Positions 1 to 13,199 of a stretch of 64,000 nucleotides of DNA are shown here, one piece after another. Position numbers and translations under genes: made by a program. The notes under the pieces are model-generated. The model was not told where the DNA came from. It searched no databases and saw only the letters and a list, made by a program, of their open reading frames with translations. Source of the DNA: Saururus chinensis (taxonomy: Eukaryota; Streptophyta; Magnoliopsida; Piperales; Saururaceae); contig CP141144.1 of the NCBI GenBank assembly GCA_035235625.1, positions 25,975,014 through 26,039,013 of the forward strand, in the 5' to 3' direction. The first letter of the stretch is position 1, and the number at the start of each line of letters is the position of its first letter.

Positions 1-660
1 ATTACCTTTTACATTTGTAAAGGGTTTAACTATAAATGATCACTAGGCTAGCGGGATCGCCTTTTGGAGGCAATTCTGTTAGCCTCAATCCCGCCGAGGC
101 ACGGTGGCTGCCGAAGGGTCATAAGAGTGGCCAGATCCTCTGCCAGCGATATGCAATAGCACCATCACCTTGACTAGCCACACGGCTAGGGTTGTTCAAT
201 CCGGCGTCTAGCCGCAATTCTGAACCTCCTGGTCTCGACGCCAGTCCGTTGCCGATGATATTGCCCTCAATGTCTCCTCTCCTATGTGATTTCATTGACT
301 ATAGGATGAGCAAGGGCGCGGCACAGTGGTGGTCCAAACTTCTGGCGAGGCTCCACCTCCTACTAGTCGATCAACAAAGAAGACAAAGACTCAAGCTTTG
401 CCCCTCTGTTGACTAGAATAATTGGTCTGGCCGCCAGCCAGACGTTTTCTGATTGGGTCTTGTTAATTAAATTCATTCATACATATCTCTAATTTAAATT
501 AAGAGGATGTTTGAGCTATTCTACTTTACGTGCAGGGTTGTTGTCGATCCACCGAGTCTGGAGATTTGAGCTCGCTCTTCCCCAACTTCGTCACTGCCCA
601 TGATCTTGCTCCGGTCGCCAAAAAAACTCCGATGGCTCTGTCTCTTCCATCTACAGCCAA
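1..660. other. TE-like non-coding sequence at the window edge
   Basis: No coding region could be supported; short open frames here resemble nothing known. The first ~45 bases share a run, GTTTAA(C/T)TATAAATGATCACTA, with the minus strand around 60571-60596, which suggests edges of related dispersed repeats. Homology with unit B is not visible before about position 690. Confidence 0.4.
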
Positions 661-689
661 AGCTTCTCTTAACGTTCAAAAGCTAAAAA

Positions 690-2500
690 ACCCTTAATTG
701 TACCCTAAACACCCCTTTTATACCCATAGGCATTAGGGTTTATAATCCCCTAAGGAGTTGGGTCAAACCTCCCCACTTAGGCCACCTAATTGGGCCCCTA
801 AAATATAATTTTTTAATATTAATTAATCAGGCCAATATAATGATTTAAATTGACAATTCGCACATCCAATTCAGGTAAACGGGTCTTGCATGTTATGATG
901 AACTTCGAATGGTTATATCTCTCTCATCTGAATTCCGATTTGCGCATTCTAGGTGGATTTTTTAAGCTCTTTCTATCTACCTTCCACCCATAAATATTTA
1001 GCCACTAATTGGAACCAATGATAAAGCTATTCCATAATATGTTCAAGGGGTCCAACACCATAATTTCCATGTGGTCAACTTTGGGAATTTAGAAAATTCC
1101 CGGACAGTACATTGGCACTCCCTTTTCACACATATCACAGCCCCTAACGCTTGTGTTCATCATGAGCAGGTGTGATCTCTTTATATGTCATCCTTTCGTG
1201 ATGACCAGGGATATATTGTCATCACCATTGGATCCATTACAATCACAGTCACCTCAGATCTTATAGCTACGGTGATGGGTCTTACACACTCCACCTTTAC
1301 CTATCCCTCCTTTGCTGATTTCGAGTTCCCTGATGATTTTACTATCACAAGGACTCTTATGGGGTAGGAGCAAAGACCATCCCTCACATATGGATTGCCA
1401 ACTTCTCTCATGATGCAAGACTATCATTTTGTGCATCTGATATTAGACTATGACATACTGCTCCACTGTCGTGAGAAGTTAGATTACACCTTAGCCCACC
1501 TTCTATATGTTCTGAGTCATGCGGAGCATATTCACCCCGACTTCCCCTCATTTGTCTTTGCATGAATGGGAGATGTGGTATTTGGACCATCGAATGCCCA
1601 ATTAGCTTATCCATTCATCTTGGATCGGATTTTTTATCACTTTCGGTGGGATTTTCCTTCATATGCACCTACGAGTTGTGGTTTAGGGGTTATTTCCTAA
1701 GAGACTCTAAACCAGATGGTCACACATTGTCCACCTCAACTAGCATTAGAAGAGGAGGGTGAGGAAGAGTCAGCTGCAAAGTGCACACCAGAGGTTGTAG
1801 TTGAGCAATGCATTCCACCACATTCTTTTGCTGACGACTATTTCCTCTAGCTAGAGCATCTCCTTTGAGCACATATTGATTCTTCTTAGGTAGAGCTGTA
1901 GACGTGCCTAACTGCACATATAGACACTCATATGGCTACTCAAATGGCTGAAATGAGGGGCCTTATACATGGAACGGCTGATTTTATTTGTGGCTAGTCA
2001 GCGGTGGTAGACGCAAATAATGGTAACAAGACTTCTCCTGATGTGGATGATTCTAATGATGATGATGATGCTTAGCTATGCAGGGGCTAATTTTCTCTTT
2101 TCTTATCTTTTCCTTTCTTTGGTTTACTTTTGTTATCTCTTCTATGGGAGTTTGGTACTGTATGTAATATCCCTAACCCTAACCTGGTTTATTTTAATTA
2201 TGTTATATTATTTTGGTGTTAATTGGTCAGTTTATCTTGTTTTTAGATTAAAGATGGTTAATGGTGGTTTTATGGATTGTTTTCTTCATTGAATTGGTTT
2301 TTATGCTAAATTAAGTTTATCCAGATTTTTTTGGAGTTTATGAGACTTTTTGGTAATTTTCCAAAACAATAGGGTGTGGGTCCCACCGTGGGCCCCACAT
2401 TTATAATTTTGGGTGATGGTCCCACGAGACCCTAAACCCAACTTATTTCATCATTAAAATGTTTCAAAAAATTTCTGAAATGAGTAAATTACCTATTTTT
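690..2500 (+). mobile_element. Athila-type LTR retrotransposon fossil, partial (unit A)
   Basis: LTR-like sequence at about 690-1120 matches 36180-36560 in unit B. It is followed by a degenerate extra ORF (about 1185-1860) matching 39569-40219. In unit B the same ORF lies downstream of Athila-type pol, so this copy is a fossil with pol absent. It is broken in many places and old, and predates the segmental duplication. Confidence 0.6.
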
Positions 2501-2888
2501 AGTATAACATCATATTCGCATTTCAAATTGCTATTTCATATACCCCATAACTTAAGATAAATAAAAAGCTCCAACTTCATTCCCATTTAGGAATGGTTGA
2601 GATCTGGGAGGCTGAGAAGCCCTAATCCCATTTCTATAACAAGAATGCTTGATTAAGGTAAGATTAATCTTGATTTTTCTATAAATTTCTTAGGGTTTTG
2701 CCTAATCTTTCTTAATCCCATTTTTTCTAAAGTTAAATATTCTTTTACTATACTAAAGTTTCTGATTTTGATCTATATTTTAAACCTCTAATGAGGGATT
2801 TTTATTTTTAAGTGATTTAAGCTTAAATAATTGGATTTATCAAGGTATTAACTAAACCCTAAATGTAGGTAGGGATTTGAAGAGATTC

Positions 2889-5784
2889 TATAATGTCCAA
2901 GAAATTTTAGGTATTTTTTAAGAATTTTTCCTGAATTTTTCCTTTTTTTCAAATTTTTGGAGAATTTGCAAAATTTGGAATATGCAGAACAATTTTTGGG
3001 CTATGCAGAGAGATCTATAGGACCCATTGCAGGACCAATTAAGTGGGGACAAACCACTTAATTTAGGAGGGTCTAAGCCACTTAGCAATCCCTATCCTAC
3101 TTGGTTTAGTCCTTACCTAATTAAACCCTAATTTTCTCTCTATATATGTTTGGGTATTCCCCTAATTACAACCCTAATTGTGCCCTAAAAAAATTAGAGG
3201 TCATTGGGAGGAAGAATGTGGACAAAGGCAGAGCTCCAATAATTGTGGATCGATGACAAACCTGTGTTAGAGGTAGGTTCACTATCTCAGTTTCAAGTCA
3301 AGATTAATGGTTCTTTTATTGAATAATTGTCATGTAAATTGTATGATTATAAAAATCTGCACTTTGTTAATTGTAAATAAAATGATTTGCTGTTTTTAAA
3401 TAAAATAAATAGGATTTCTACAATGAAGAGATAGAGGTAGGTTCACTATCTTAGTTTCAAGTCAAGATTAATGGTTCTTTTATTGAATAATTGTCATGTA
3501 AATTGTATGATTATAAAAATTTGCACTTTGTTAATTGTAAATAAAATGATTTGCTATTTTTCAATAAAATAAATAGGATTTCTACAATGAAGAGATCAAT
3601 GTTCCTCGCAACAGTGAATCTGTAGAAAAATTTATTTAGATTCAGATGGACTGTCATTAGCCGGCCACCGATTGACCGGTCTTTTGTTTTCATAAACGGT
3701 CAAATATTTTTTTCTGGCCAAAACCATGGTCGCCAGGAAGGAGCATGTGTTCAACAGGAAACCAGTGAACAAAAAAAAGGGGGGTTTTGAATGGGGAGGC
3801 GACGTCACCAGCAGCCACCCAGGGCACTTCCACTGGTGGTTCCTCTTCCGTCTTGTGCCTCTCAACTGAATCCCACCCTTTGTTTGCTTGTGATCGCTGC
3901 CGGAGGGGAAAAAATGAATCAATTGGGTCAAGGGTGGAAGAGAAATCAGTCACCCGAACTGCCAGACAGCGGGTGACGCTTCGCCTTCTCCACCTCTCGG
4001 GGTTCCAACTACTAGCAATGGTGGTTGCCATTCCAGCTAGTAGGGGAGCACAACTTTTTCTTTGGTCAAGGTGATTTGGGATGTAGGAAAGAGGCGTGTG
4101 CCAGAGGCTAGATGCCCGAAACGTCGTCGCCTCCACACCTTAGGTTTTGGTGTCCTAGGTAGAATCCGGCCGGAGATTACCGTTGTGCTCTTGTTGGAGG
4201 CCGTCATCTTGCTCTGATTGAGCTATCCGTAAAAAAACAGGGAAAACATTCAAAGGTTGAAGATGACCCTAGGTAGGGTCGACTTGACCTGCAGTCATCA
4301 ACCCCTGACCAGGCCCGAAACCGGGCCACTAGGCTGGGTCAAGTGGGCCAGGTTTCAAGCCCATTGTAAAAAATTGAAATTAAAATTAAATTAAATTAAA
4401 CCGAACTCGTCTTGTGTAGAGGTGCCAGTTTGGTATATTGAATTGTAATAGGGGATATAATATATCCTGCATAATACAGATATGTGCAATATGGTACATA
4501 TGAACTATTTTTGAAATTTAATCGAAATTCAATCGTACTTTCTGGCAGAGCCCTACCTAGGGAGTAAAGCTGGGCTTCCTAGTGATTTTTTAGCCTAAAC
4601 CCTAATTATAATATGGCCGAATTATTTATGAGTTGTTAGGCTTTATTAAATTGTTTATGTATATAGTTACATCTTGTCATAGAAAGTAATAAGGGCAGAG
4701 GGCTTTGGATGGGGGTTGACACCTAATCAAGATAAAGACCAAATTACCCTTAGATGGGTCAAAAACCCATTTAGGAATTGAATGAGGGTTTTGACCTGGC
4801 AACCAACTTGGTTGATAAACCAAGGATAGTTTTTGGGGGCCTTAACCCAGTCTGAAGATGCTAATGGGGTTAGGGTTGACCTATGAGTCTAAGCTCTATT
4901 GTGAGCCTTTTGATTTGACCGTGTAGTTACACCTCCCCATTAGAGGGAGCTCCGCATGAGCCAGGCTCACACTGATCTATTGAGGATCATTTAGTGTACA
5001 TGCATTTAGGGTCGCTGACATCATGCTTAGTTGACATCTCTCACCACTTATATTTAGGTGCAATTGTGGGTCATGCCCTTCCACTCCGGTCAGGTCCTCA
5101 TGGGCTAGGTTGGGAGATGACACTTCCTGGTGGATTCTAGGGTTTCATCATGGATTATCCTTAGTGGGTGGTCTATGGTGAGTGTATTATTTGTCACTTA
5201 TGTTGACATTTGATATGTTTGTTTGTTTATGAGTTAAGCGGGTTATTAGTTTTCCTAAGAGAGGAAAACTAATGGGGAATTATAATGAAAATTGATTTGA
5301 TAATTGGTTCAAGTGGAAACCTAACAGATTTGCATAAAATGTTATAACATTTTGCATTCATATTATTCAGTTTTCCTACTGGATATCAGTATACTCAACG
5401 ACCTAGTTTTGCAGGATCTTCTGGTGAGGATTAGCGAGATCGGGACTAGACTATCAGATTGAGGATGACTTAGCTATAGTAGGATTTAGTTCCATTATTT
5501 TAGTACATTTTGAATGATTTTAATAATAGTGTGAGAGAAAAGTTTGATTAGTTGCATATTTCCATACGGATGTAAGAGTTGCACTTAGATAGATTGTTTA
5601 CTTATTTGTGGATTTTTGGATACTCTTAAGATATTATATGATTTGCTATTCATATTTACGAACCCCAATGATTATGATGTGGATATTTAGTTAGCTAATT
5701 TGTTTTGATTTAAAAAAATTCTTGTGAATTGTCGCATGTTTGTTTTTTATTTAAAAATGTATTTTAAAAATCCAGGTCGTGACA
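2889..5784. mobile_element. Solo-LTR-like insertion with 5-bp TSD
   Basis: A 2896-bp block present in unit A and absent from unit B, flanked by the direct repeat GATTC (2884-2888 and 5785-5789). The unoccupied site is at about 41214-41221. Its ends (TATAATGTCC...GTCGTGACA) are close to the TG...CA ends of plant LTRs and resemble the other LTRs in this window. No coding domain is visible, so it is a long solo LTR or a small non-coding LTR element. It is younger than the A/B duplication. Confidence 0.75.
3269..3598 (+). repeat. Direct repeat, ~164 bp x 2, inside the solo LTR
   Basis: The stretch beginning AGGTAGGTTCACTATC at 3271 recurs at 3435 with only a few differences over ~164 bp. This is a local tandem duplication within the LTR-like element. 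Confidence 0.9.
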
Positions 5785-5789
5785 GATTC

Positions 5790-6519
5790 AAGCTTTGATT
5801 TTGGACAAGGATCTCACTAAAGGTAATGGTTCTTCTTCCAAAATGGGTTTATGTCTTGGATTTGAAGTTTGGGATGGTTTATGTGGGTTTTGTTTGATGT
5901 TGAGCTTTAATGATGGTTTATGTAATGAATGTCTTTTTAGTGATTTTTTTGTGTTTTAGTTAATAAGTGACTTGATCTACCATTTCTTAAACTTCAATTT
6001 CAATATTGTGATGTTTGGAAGTGAGATTTGAATGTTTATGTCGATTTTAGGTATTTTCAGATTTGGGTTGGCAAGGTTGAAAACAAACCAAGGTTATTGT
6101 ATAGGGTTATGAACCAAGAATAAAGATCTAGGGCTCTACAAGTGAAGAGTTTTTAATTACTCTTTTCCACCACAAGCCCAACATAAAGAACACTTAGGAA
6201 CTATTATCTATGACATCGATGATGCACATGCTAGTGTCGGTCATTAGCATCAATATCACTGACACTAACGCACACTAGTGTGTGCACCGTCAATCTTAAA
6301 AATAAAAAGTCCTCAAGTATTCTTTATGCTAAAGGCATAGTGAACAAGGAGCATAAAAAACCCTTCCCTCTACAACATGGGTAAAAGAAAGAACTTTCAA
6401 GAAAAAACATACATGAAAATTAAGAACATGCAAAAAGGACATGTAACTCAACTCAAAAACTTAATAGGATGTTTGGTTGTAATTTTTGTTTGTGGCAACT
6501 TCTCCCACAAATTTGGTGA
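5790..6519. other. Non-coding sequence shared by units A and B
   Basis: Matches about 41222-41950 in unit B at high similarity. No gene is seen. It is part of the duplicated segment between the LTR insertion and the copia fossil. Confidence 0.6.
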
Positions 6520-7030
6520 AGTTTTATGCAAATTTAACATAGTGGTCACTTGTTAGGGGAAGAACCATTGTTTGTTTGATTGTGACCACGGCCACGACCA
6601 CAACCCCCATGATTAGAGTACTTGGTGTTACCACAACCATGACTACATTGTTGTTGGCATTGGATTGCTTATTGGCAACATTGGTGGTAGGTGTTAAAAT
6701 GTCACAAGTGGATAATTGGCTAGCCAAAGCCAATCGATGCTCCTATGTTCGAAGCATGCCGTGAAGATCATCCAAGTCAACTAGATCGGCACAAGAAGTG
6801 ATGGCCATAACAAATGGCTCTTATCTCCATGGTCCCTTGAGAATATTGAGAACAAGATCCATGGTAGGGACAAGACAAAGTTGGTTGACAAATTCCCTTG
6901 TCTTGTGAAAATACTGCAAAATGGTGAGCAACCCCTATTTGAGAGTTTGGACTCGAAAGCAAAGTTTCATAAAGTGAGATTGAGAAGGGATGCATGCAAG
7001 CAAAAAGCGTAATCCACATGGCATGATCGA
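6520..7030 (-). mobile_element. Ty1/copia gag fragment, fossil (unit A)
   Basis: On the minus strand the sequence resembles the C-terminal part of copia Gag: a stretch like LASQLSTCDILTPTTNVANK followed by an Asn/Gly-rich region. Only part of gag is present and it is broken. The same fragment occurs in unit B (41950-42560), so it predates the duplication. Confidence 0.6.
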
Positions 7031-7208
7031 ACTCTAAATGAGTTTATCGAAGTGGAAAAAGTTTCCAATGGAACCAATCTGCCACGGGGTTGTGCATGTG
7101 TCCATTGATGTTTTAACACGTAAACTGAAATTCATGCATCAATTTATTCACTTTCAAACACATACAAAATTACTAAACATGTCAAATATTAGAAGGACAT
7201 ATTTACCT

Positions 7209-9907
7209 TGTGACATTGCAACAACCATGAATTTTCAGTATAATTTTCTTGCCTCTAATAAAACTATTTTATGATTTTTTAATATTTTTATCTTATTTAA
7301 GAGGAAGATATTTTAAGAGTTTTTATTTGGGTATGATAGAGCTCGGTGAGACGAGCGTAACTAACATAAGAATGAATGAAACGAAGGTCGGGAGCGAAAG
7401 TTACGACCTTGACAAATGTGCCACATGGGCAGGACCCACTTTCAAAGTGCGAGATAACCTACCCAGTGAGGTCTAGTTTCGAAGGGCTCGTCAATACGAG
7501 TTCATCAGTACCAAGAACATGTAATTCCGACTTCAGGATAAGAAGTTATCGCGTTTTAAATTTGGAATTGTATTTGATTAAAATAAAATAAAATATTATT
7601 AAAAAATAAGAAATAGAAAAAATAGTTGGCATCATCAATGATGCCAGAAGCTCACGCCGAGCCAAGCTGAGATGTGGTGTAAGCCGTGCGCTCAACGCAT
7701 CGGACGCGCATTGTTGCCGCGCAATTCGTGCACACCATGAGCACGTCAGTCGCGACGGAGCCCACGGTTCCTTCCAATCAACATGCAACGCATGTTGAGT
7801 GCATGTGCACACGACATGCTGTCAGCTCGAGGGTCTTTCTTATAAATCGAGGGTTTTGATTCAGTTTTTTGGAGAAGTTTCTGGAGTCATTTTGAGTCTG
7901 TTTTCTTTTGTTCAAAAAACGTTCTTAGCTAAATCAAAGGTGTTCTACGCAATGGAAGCATCCATTTTTTAAATTGGAAACCTTATATGAGGAAAACACC
8001 CTAGGGCAAGGGGAGGTTCTATTTGCCACCTAAGGGCACATGAAGGGTAAAGTGTCTCTGGGCAAGGGGAGATTATGTTCATCACCTACGAGTGTGTTGT
8101 GAGAAAAGTGTCCTGGGCTAAGGGAGGTTCTATCCATAGCCTACTGGCATAGAAGGAGAAAAGTGTTCTGGGTCAAGGGGAGATTCTATCCGCAGCCTAT
8201 GGGCACAGAAAGTGAGAAGTGTTCCGAGTTAATGGGTCCGTTCAAGAGGCGTTCTTACCTAAATCAAGCATGTTGGACATTGTTGCAGGTTATTTTTTTA
8301 GTTGGAGACCTCCAGAACCCCAGAAGTGGGCATCCAATTTTGTGGTGTCCAGTTTATCAGTTTCAAACTCACACGAAGAGCGAGGTAGGGGCTTTTATCC
8401 TTTCTTAAGGCATGATTATAAATTTTGGTTATGTTTTTAACTTATTTTTTATATGACTCGCATGTTATGAGTTAGAGATTATTTTCAAGTTATGATTTAT
8501 AATTTTTGCACATATATTCAATCTATCGAATGGTCAATCGTTGAGATAAAATATAATTTTCATATCGTATGCTATTATGTATATTCGATTAGTCGAATGA
8601 TTTTCTGCTGGAAGCGGATATGTTTTATATACTGCACGTTTTACGATTGCCTCATATATAGTAGTTTAATCGAATGAATATCTATGGATTTTGATATAAA
8701 TTATACATGTTGGAGCGTGTGAGATAGAGATAAACTAGCTTTGTCATTGTTTTCAATGTGAATAAATACAATATGTTTAAAAGAGTGTTTTAGAGGTCTC
8801 GTCCTTGTTGAAAGGAGGATTCTAAAGATTATTTTGAAAAAACGTATAAGCATGGTGATCGTGTTACTAAAGTTGGACAAAGAAGGGTAACTGTTTCATT
8901 GGAATGAGCGACCAACTTTGCCTTTGTAGTGGTTGATAGTGATGCTCCCATGTCTTGTAGAGGTGGAGCTAGGGTTTTCAAAAGGATAAACATTGGGATA
9001 GACTGTTTTAAAAGAAAATAGCTTTTTTTGGAGTCTGTGAACTCTAAGATATTTTGATTGAGTCTGGGACTCAAGAGTGTTTTGGTTGTCTGGAGCTATT
9101 GTTGGGCACCCCAATAGAGCTCCACTGACTAGTTAATGGCACAATTAATCCGGTTTAGAATCGGATGTACGGTACCTATTTTAGCCTAGTGAGCCCCTAA
9201 CGAAGGACAAGGCCCCTTATTAGCCCATAACAAATGGCACATATCAAGGCTACGCGCACTAGGGTAAAGAGTATCAAGGGAAGACTATCTACTCTCTAGA
9301 TCCCAACACCCCATAAACACATGTAACTCTTCTATCCACAAGCACAAAATATTTTCAGATGATCTGTGGAGGAGTAAGAGGTTATTGTTTTGTACTAGCA
9401 ATAAATTTCTATTAATATATATATGTCTGGGACATTAGTAGTGAGATATAAGAGCTTGAAAACCCTAGTAGCATCTTTGATGTATAGGAAGAAGCTCTAG
9501 GAATAGTTTCGGTGAAAAACACACCTTTTTTTCATGAAAAATATTATATATATGTGTTGTGAAACTGCCATGCGTTTATTCATGGCAAATCATACAAACT
9601 CCCCTACTGAGTATTTTAAAATACTCACCACTCCCTAGACTTTGCAGAACTATACAAAGCTTAGTGTGCGGATAGAGACCTATTCCGAGTTTTATCAATG
9701 TAATTTAAAAGATTTCAACCGCACCGAAATGAGTAAGAACTCTCCTTATTATTTTTCTGTTGTATGTTTGTACACGGACTGTAATTCATGAGGATATTAT
9801 TATTTTAATATTAAATGTGGCTAACAGCTCCAGTTGTGGGCCTAAGTAAACTCTAATATTTTTCTAAAAAGAAATTTTATATACTTTCAAAATCTCAGGG
9901 CGCGACA
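7209..9907 (+). mobile_element. LTR-like insertion, approximate ends
   Basis: Absent from unit B. The part from about 7290 to 7560 is clearly related to 48050-48300 and, in reverse, to 63160-63400, the first ~500 bp of the LTR family found three more times in this window. Ends TGTGACATT...CGCGACA fit the TG...CA rule, but no convincing 5-bp duplication is seen (TACCT against AACAT), so the exact borders are uncertain. It contains degenerate ~60-bp tandem units (about 7990-8230), also a feature of 47996-50001. No coding domain is visible. Confidence 0.55.
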
Positions 9908-10262
9908 AACATGTAGAAGAACCCATATAATATTTTTGTGGAACTGGTACCAATGTGAGAAGGTAAGGTTAACAGTGGTAGGCTCGTGGAACATGGATCC
10001 AAGATCTCAGTTTTTCATCAAAATCGCAATGTACCTTGAACACATTGCTGAGTCTTAAGAAATAGCAGTTGTTACTTGACACAACTTTGGATTTCCATAA
10101 CCATATTCCCACACTGACCTCCATTCTTTTCGGCTCTCCGTTCTACTCAAATTAATCTTTCATTATTCCCTTGTCCAGTACAAAGCTGCCTGTTCATCTT
10201 CCTTCCAGAAATGACTCAAGGGCGTATACAGCCATCCTAGCCATCAATCAGACACCAATTAA
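9908..10262. other. 3' flank of GDSL copy A
   Basis: No gene seen. Most of this stretch is missing in unit B, where the homologous sequence resumes at about 42660 close to the GDSL stop codon. Confidence 0.4.
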
Positions 10263-10501
10263 TCAAGCCTCAGCCACAGATGGTCGACAATTAGGGAATA
10301 TAAATGGTGTGGTGTTGGACCCATTCAACCATCTATGGGCAACTGCTCTGTACAACGCCTCAGTCCCGTGCACCCCGTCCCAGCTCACGTAGGTTGAGGG
10401 ATTATCACACGCTTGTACCCCGGGGTCCCCACATACCAGCGATGCGTTGTAGTTATAAGGCCCACCGACTCCACAACACGAACTCAGACTCGCTTTAAAT
10501 C

Positions 10502-11949
10502 CTGCAAATCAACAGAATTGATTCAGAGGGTCTCACCTTTAGGTCTTGGTCATATTTTCATGTTTAGTAGGGCTCTCAAAACTTTGCACCCAGTTTAATA
10601 TTGAGAGAACTGACTCAAGATTGTGGGCTAGGTTCTCTCTCAGGTAGGATCAACCATTTCATATAAAAAATTTAAGAACCGGCCCAAGTTGATTGGAATT
10701 TTTAATTAATTTATAAAATTATATCTAACCCAAGTAAAACGTAATCCTTGGCTCTTGCTATAAACTACGTTTCAAATTTAAAGATTATTTATTAATAATT
10801 TGGTTATTGTTATTATCCTTACATTCTAGTTGTATTTTTATTGTTTGCTTATATTAAGTTATTTATTTTGTTAGAGGGTTATTATATATGAATTTGTGTG
10901 TTAAAAAATTATAATTTTTTTAAAAGTAATAAAATTATGTTTTTTAGATATTAAAAACAATTATTTTTATGTAAATTGTCTCTTAAAAATTATACAAGGA
11001 AGAAAAAAATTAATTTAAAATAAAATTGTTGTTTGATAAATTGTCAAAAACGTCTCTAAAAGTTATCAAAACATCGTTAAAAGTTCTGTAAAAACATTGC
11101 TAGTGTCGACATGCGCCTTGTAATTTTTGCGAGGGTTTTAAACCTTTGTGAAAACTATTAACTAATATTTAAAATACTACTTATAAAAAGGGTTTTAAAT
11201 TTTCTCAAAAACATCAAACTTTCAATGGGGATTTTAAACCCCCGCTACAATCTCCCCAAAAACTTTTTACAATAGGGCTTTTAGAAAAGAAGTAACTTTT
11301 AGAAGAGAAGTAAATACCCCCACTAAAAGTTTAAGTGGGGTTTTTAAACTTTTGCGGAGGTTTGAAACCCCTGTTATAAATCTAAATTTTGTAGTACCGA
11401 TTTCCACTGCCCACTTATAATAAGAGATTTCGTTTTACTCATTATATATAAGCGCATCAAGACCACTGTCTCGTTGAGGCATTTGTTTGTCTGTGGTTGT
11501 CTTTTATCCAAAAAAACAATATTAGTATGGTTGTGGCAACCCAATAGGTAAAGAGTCTTAGGCATGATATTTTTCACAAAATAAAATTTGTTGATACGTG
11601 GGCCTGCTAAACTGTGTATGGAAAATTATTAGGTACACAATGCGGACCCAATAATTGTTTCTGTTGCGGGGCTGTTGGTGAGTGGAAACCCACATGTCTA
11701 AGTAATAAGGGGAGAGTTTTTAAGCTCTTAAGATAATAAGTTATGCATAAAAGCTACGATTACGATTGACAGTACACATATTAATACATATTAATATACA
11801 TTTAGGTGTACGTGATAAAAATTTAGGCTGGGCTCATTGTCAATTATAAACTTTGAAAAACTCTAATGCAGATAAAAGACCGGAGGTTTTTTAATTTTTA
11901 TTTCAAAAATAAACTCTGTTGAGTGTTGACAATTGGGGCGAGGGCTTAC
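10502..11949 (-). other. Intron 4 of GDSL copy A
   Basis: AT-rich intron with donor CG|GTAAGCC at 11949 and acceptor TTGCAG at 10502-10504. It is homologous to the intron 42965-44445 of the paralogue. No gene lies inside. Confidence 0.8.
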
Positions 11950-12143
11950 CGAACTCGTGGGGAGACTCGTAGATTCGCATGGCCGCCTGGTAAAAATCAG
12001 CATAGACGATGTTGACATGAGGGTAATGGCCACGCAGCCGGTCCACCATCTCCACCAACTGACGGTTGTGGAACCGGCTGAGCTCGTTGAGCTGGGCTAG
12101 GCACCCGGTTTGTGGGTCGTAGTCCTCTTTTCTCTCGCCCGGC

Positions 12144-12152
12144 ATGCCAGCC
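12144..12152 (+). repeat. Left 9-bp target-site duplication of the MULE
   Basis: ATGCCAGCC immediately before the element, identical to 31752-31760. Nine bases is the usual Mutator-superfamily duplication length. The sequence belongs to exon 4 of the GDSL gene. Confidence 0.96.
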
Positions 12153-12172
12153 CGCTTCGGATCGGCTGTGAT

Positions 12173-12200
12173 GCACTCCCACCGGGGTGGGTGGGAGTGC
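12173..12200. repeat. Subterminal hairpin, left TIR
   Basis: A perfect 11-bp inverted repeat, GCACTCCCACC and GGTGGGAGTGC, around a 6-base loop, 20 bp from the element end. The mirror copy is at 31704-31731. It could be a transposase-binding or end-recognition structure (inference). Confidence 0.85.
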
Positions 12201-12333
12201 CCAATCAGGTGAAACCACGTCATCAGGTGGCAGCAGGAGACGGGTTACTCGGTGACCCAGGTGAATGGTTTTCGTGAACACAAGACCGGGTGAAGATATG
12301 TATTAGAGCCGAGCCAGGCCAGTGGAGTGGTCT

Positions 12334-12519
12334 TCAAGGAACCCAGAACTCCCACCCATCCCAGCGACGATCACCGCTGCGCTCTGCAACTCCCGCATCC
12401 CGCTGCTCCCGCTCCCACCTGGTGACCAAGGAACCCAGAACTCCCACCCATCCCAGCGACGATCACCGCTGCGCTCTGCAACTCCCGCATCCCGCTACTC
12501 CCGCTCCCACCTGGTGACC
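12334..12519 (+). repeat. GC-rich ~92-bp tandem duplication in the left TIR only
   Basis: The segment starting AAGGAACCCAGAACTCCCAC at 12336 recurs at 12428. The right TIR has one copy (about 31475-31575). The duplication therefore arose after the two arms were last made identical. Confidence 0.8.
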
Positions 12520-13199
12520 AGAGCGCACTGATCAACGCCGGAGAAGAGTGGAGTACTCTTCAAGGAACCCAGAACTCCCGCTCCCACCCACCCCAGCGAT
12601 CCTTCGAGCGCTCTGCAACTCACCCATCCCGGTGACCAGAGAAGCGGTGATCGACGCCGAAGAAGAGTGGTCAGGTAGCAACATTCTCAGAGGCAGCCGG
12701 CGCATAAAAATCGAAATAGGAGGTGCAGTCTGTTGGCGCTCGCTCCTGCAAATCGGTCTGATTCCCGTTCGACAGTCGGAAAAGGATATCGTTGAGGTAC
12801 AACAAACGAACTTGAGATGCAGATGCGCTTATGTATTTTTTATTTTGTCTCTATCCGTCATTCCAGGGGAAAAAAAGGAACTTTGATTATTTTTCTATTC
12901 CATTTTCTTTCACGGACAACTTCTGCATTGTGTTTACTGCGCGCCCAAGTGACTTTATGTTCCATTTTCTTTCACATATAATTTCTGGGTTTTGACCACA
13001 TTGTGTTTACTGCAAGCTTCCGTCACTACTCCATCCCAGATTCTTTAAAGAATAGAAAACTGGATTTTTTGCTTTTTACTACATTTCCACCGACCTGCGT
13101 TTCGTTTGTTCCGCATTTTTTGATGGGCTTTCTTTCAGCTTACCACGCTTCTATATGTCGGAGAGAATAACCTGCATATGCTCTGTGGTTATTTTTATT

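Noticed and set aside
3690-4136. 148-residue ORF on the minus strand
   Set aside because: Lies inside the LTR-like insertion 2889-5784, no known domain, and an overlapping ORF of similar length on the other strand.
7209-9907. Exact target-site duplication for this LTR-like block
   Set aside because: TACCT against AACAT agree at only three of five bases, so borders are left approximate.
12548-12886. 112-residue ORF repeated at 31110-31448
   Set aside because: Present twice only because it lies in the TIR; no family resemblance and no splice or start context supporting a gene.
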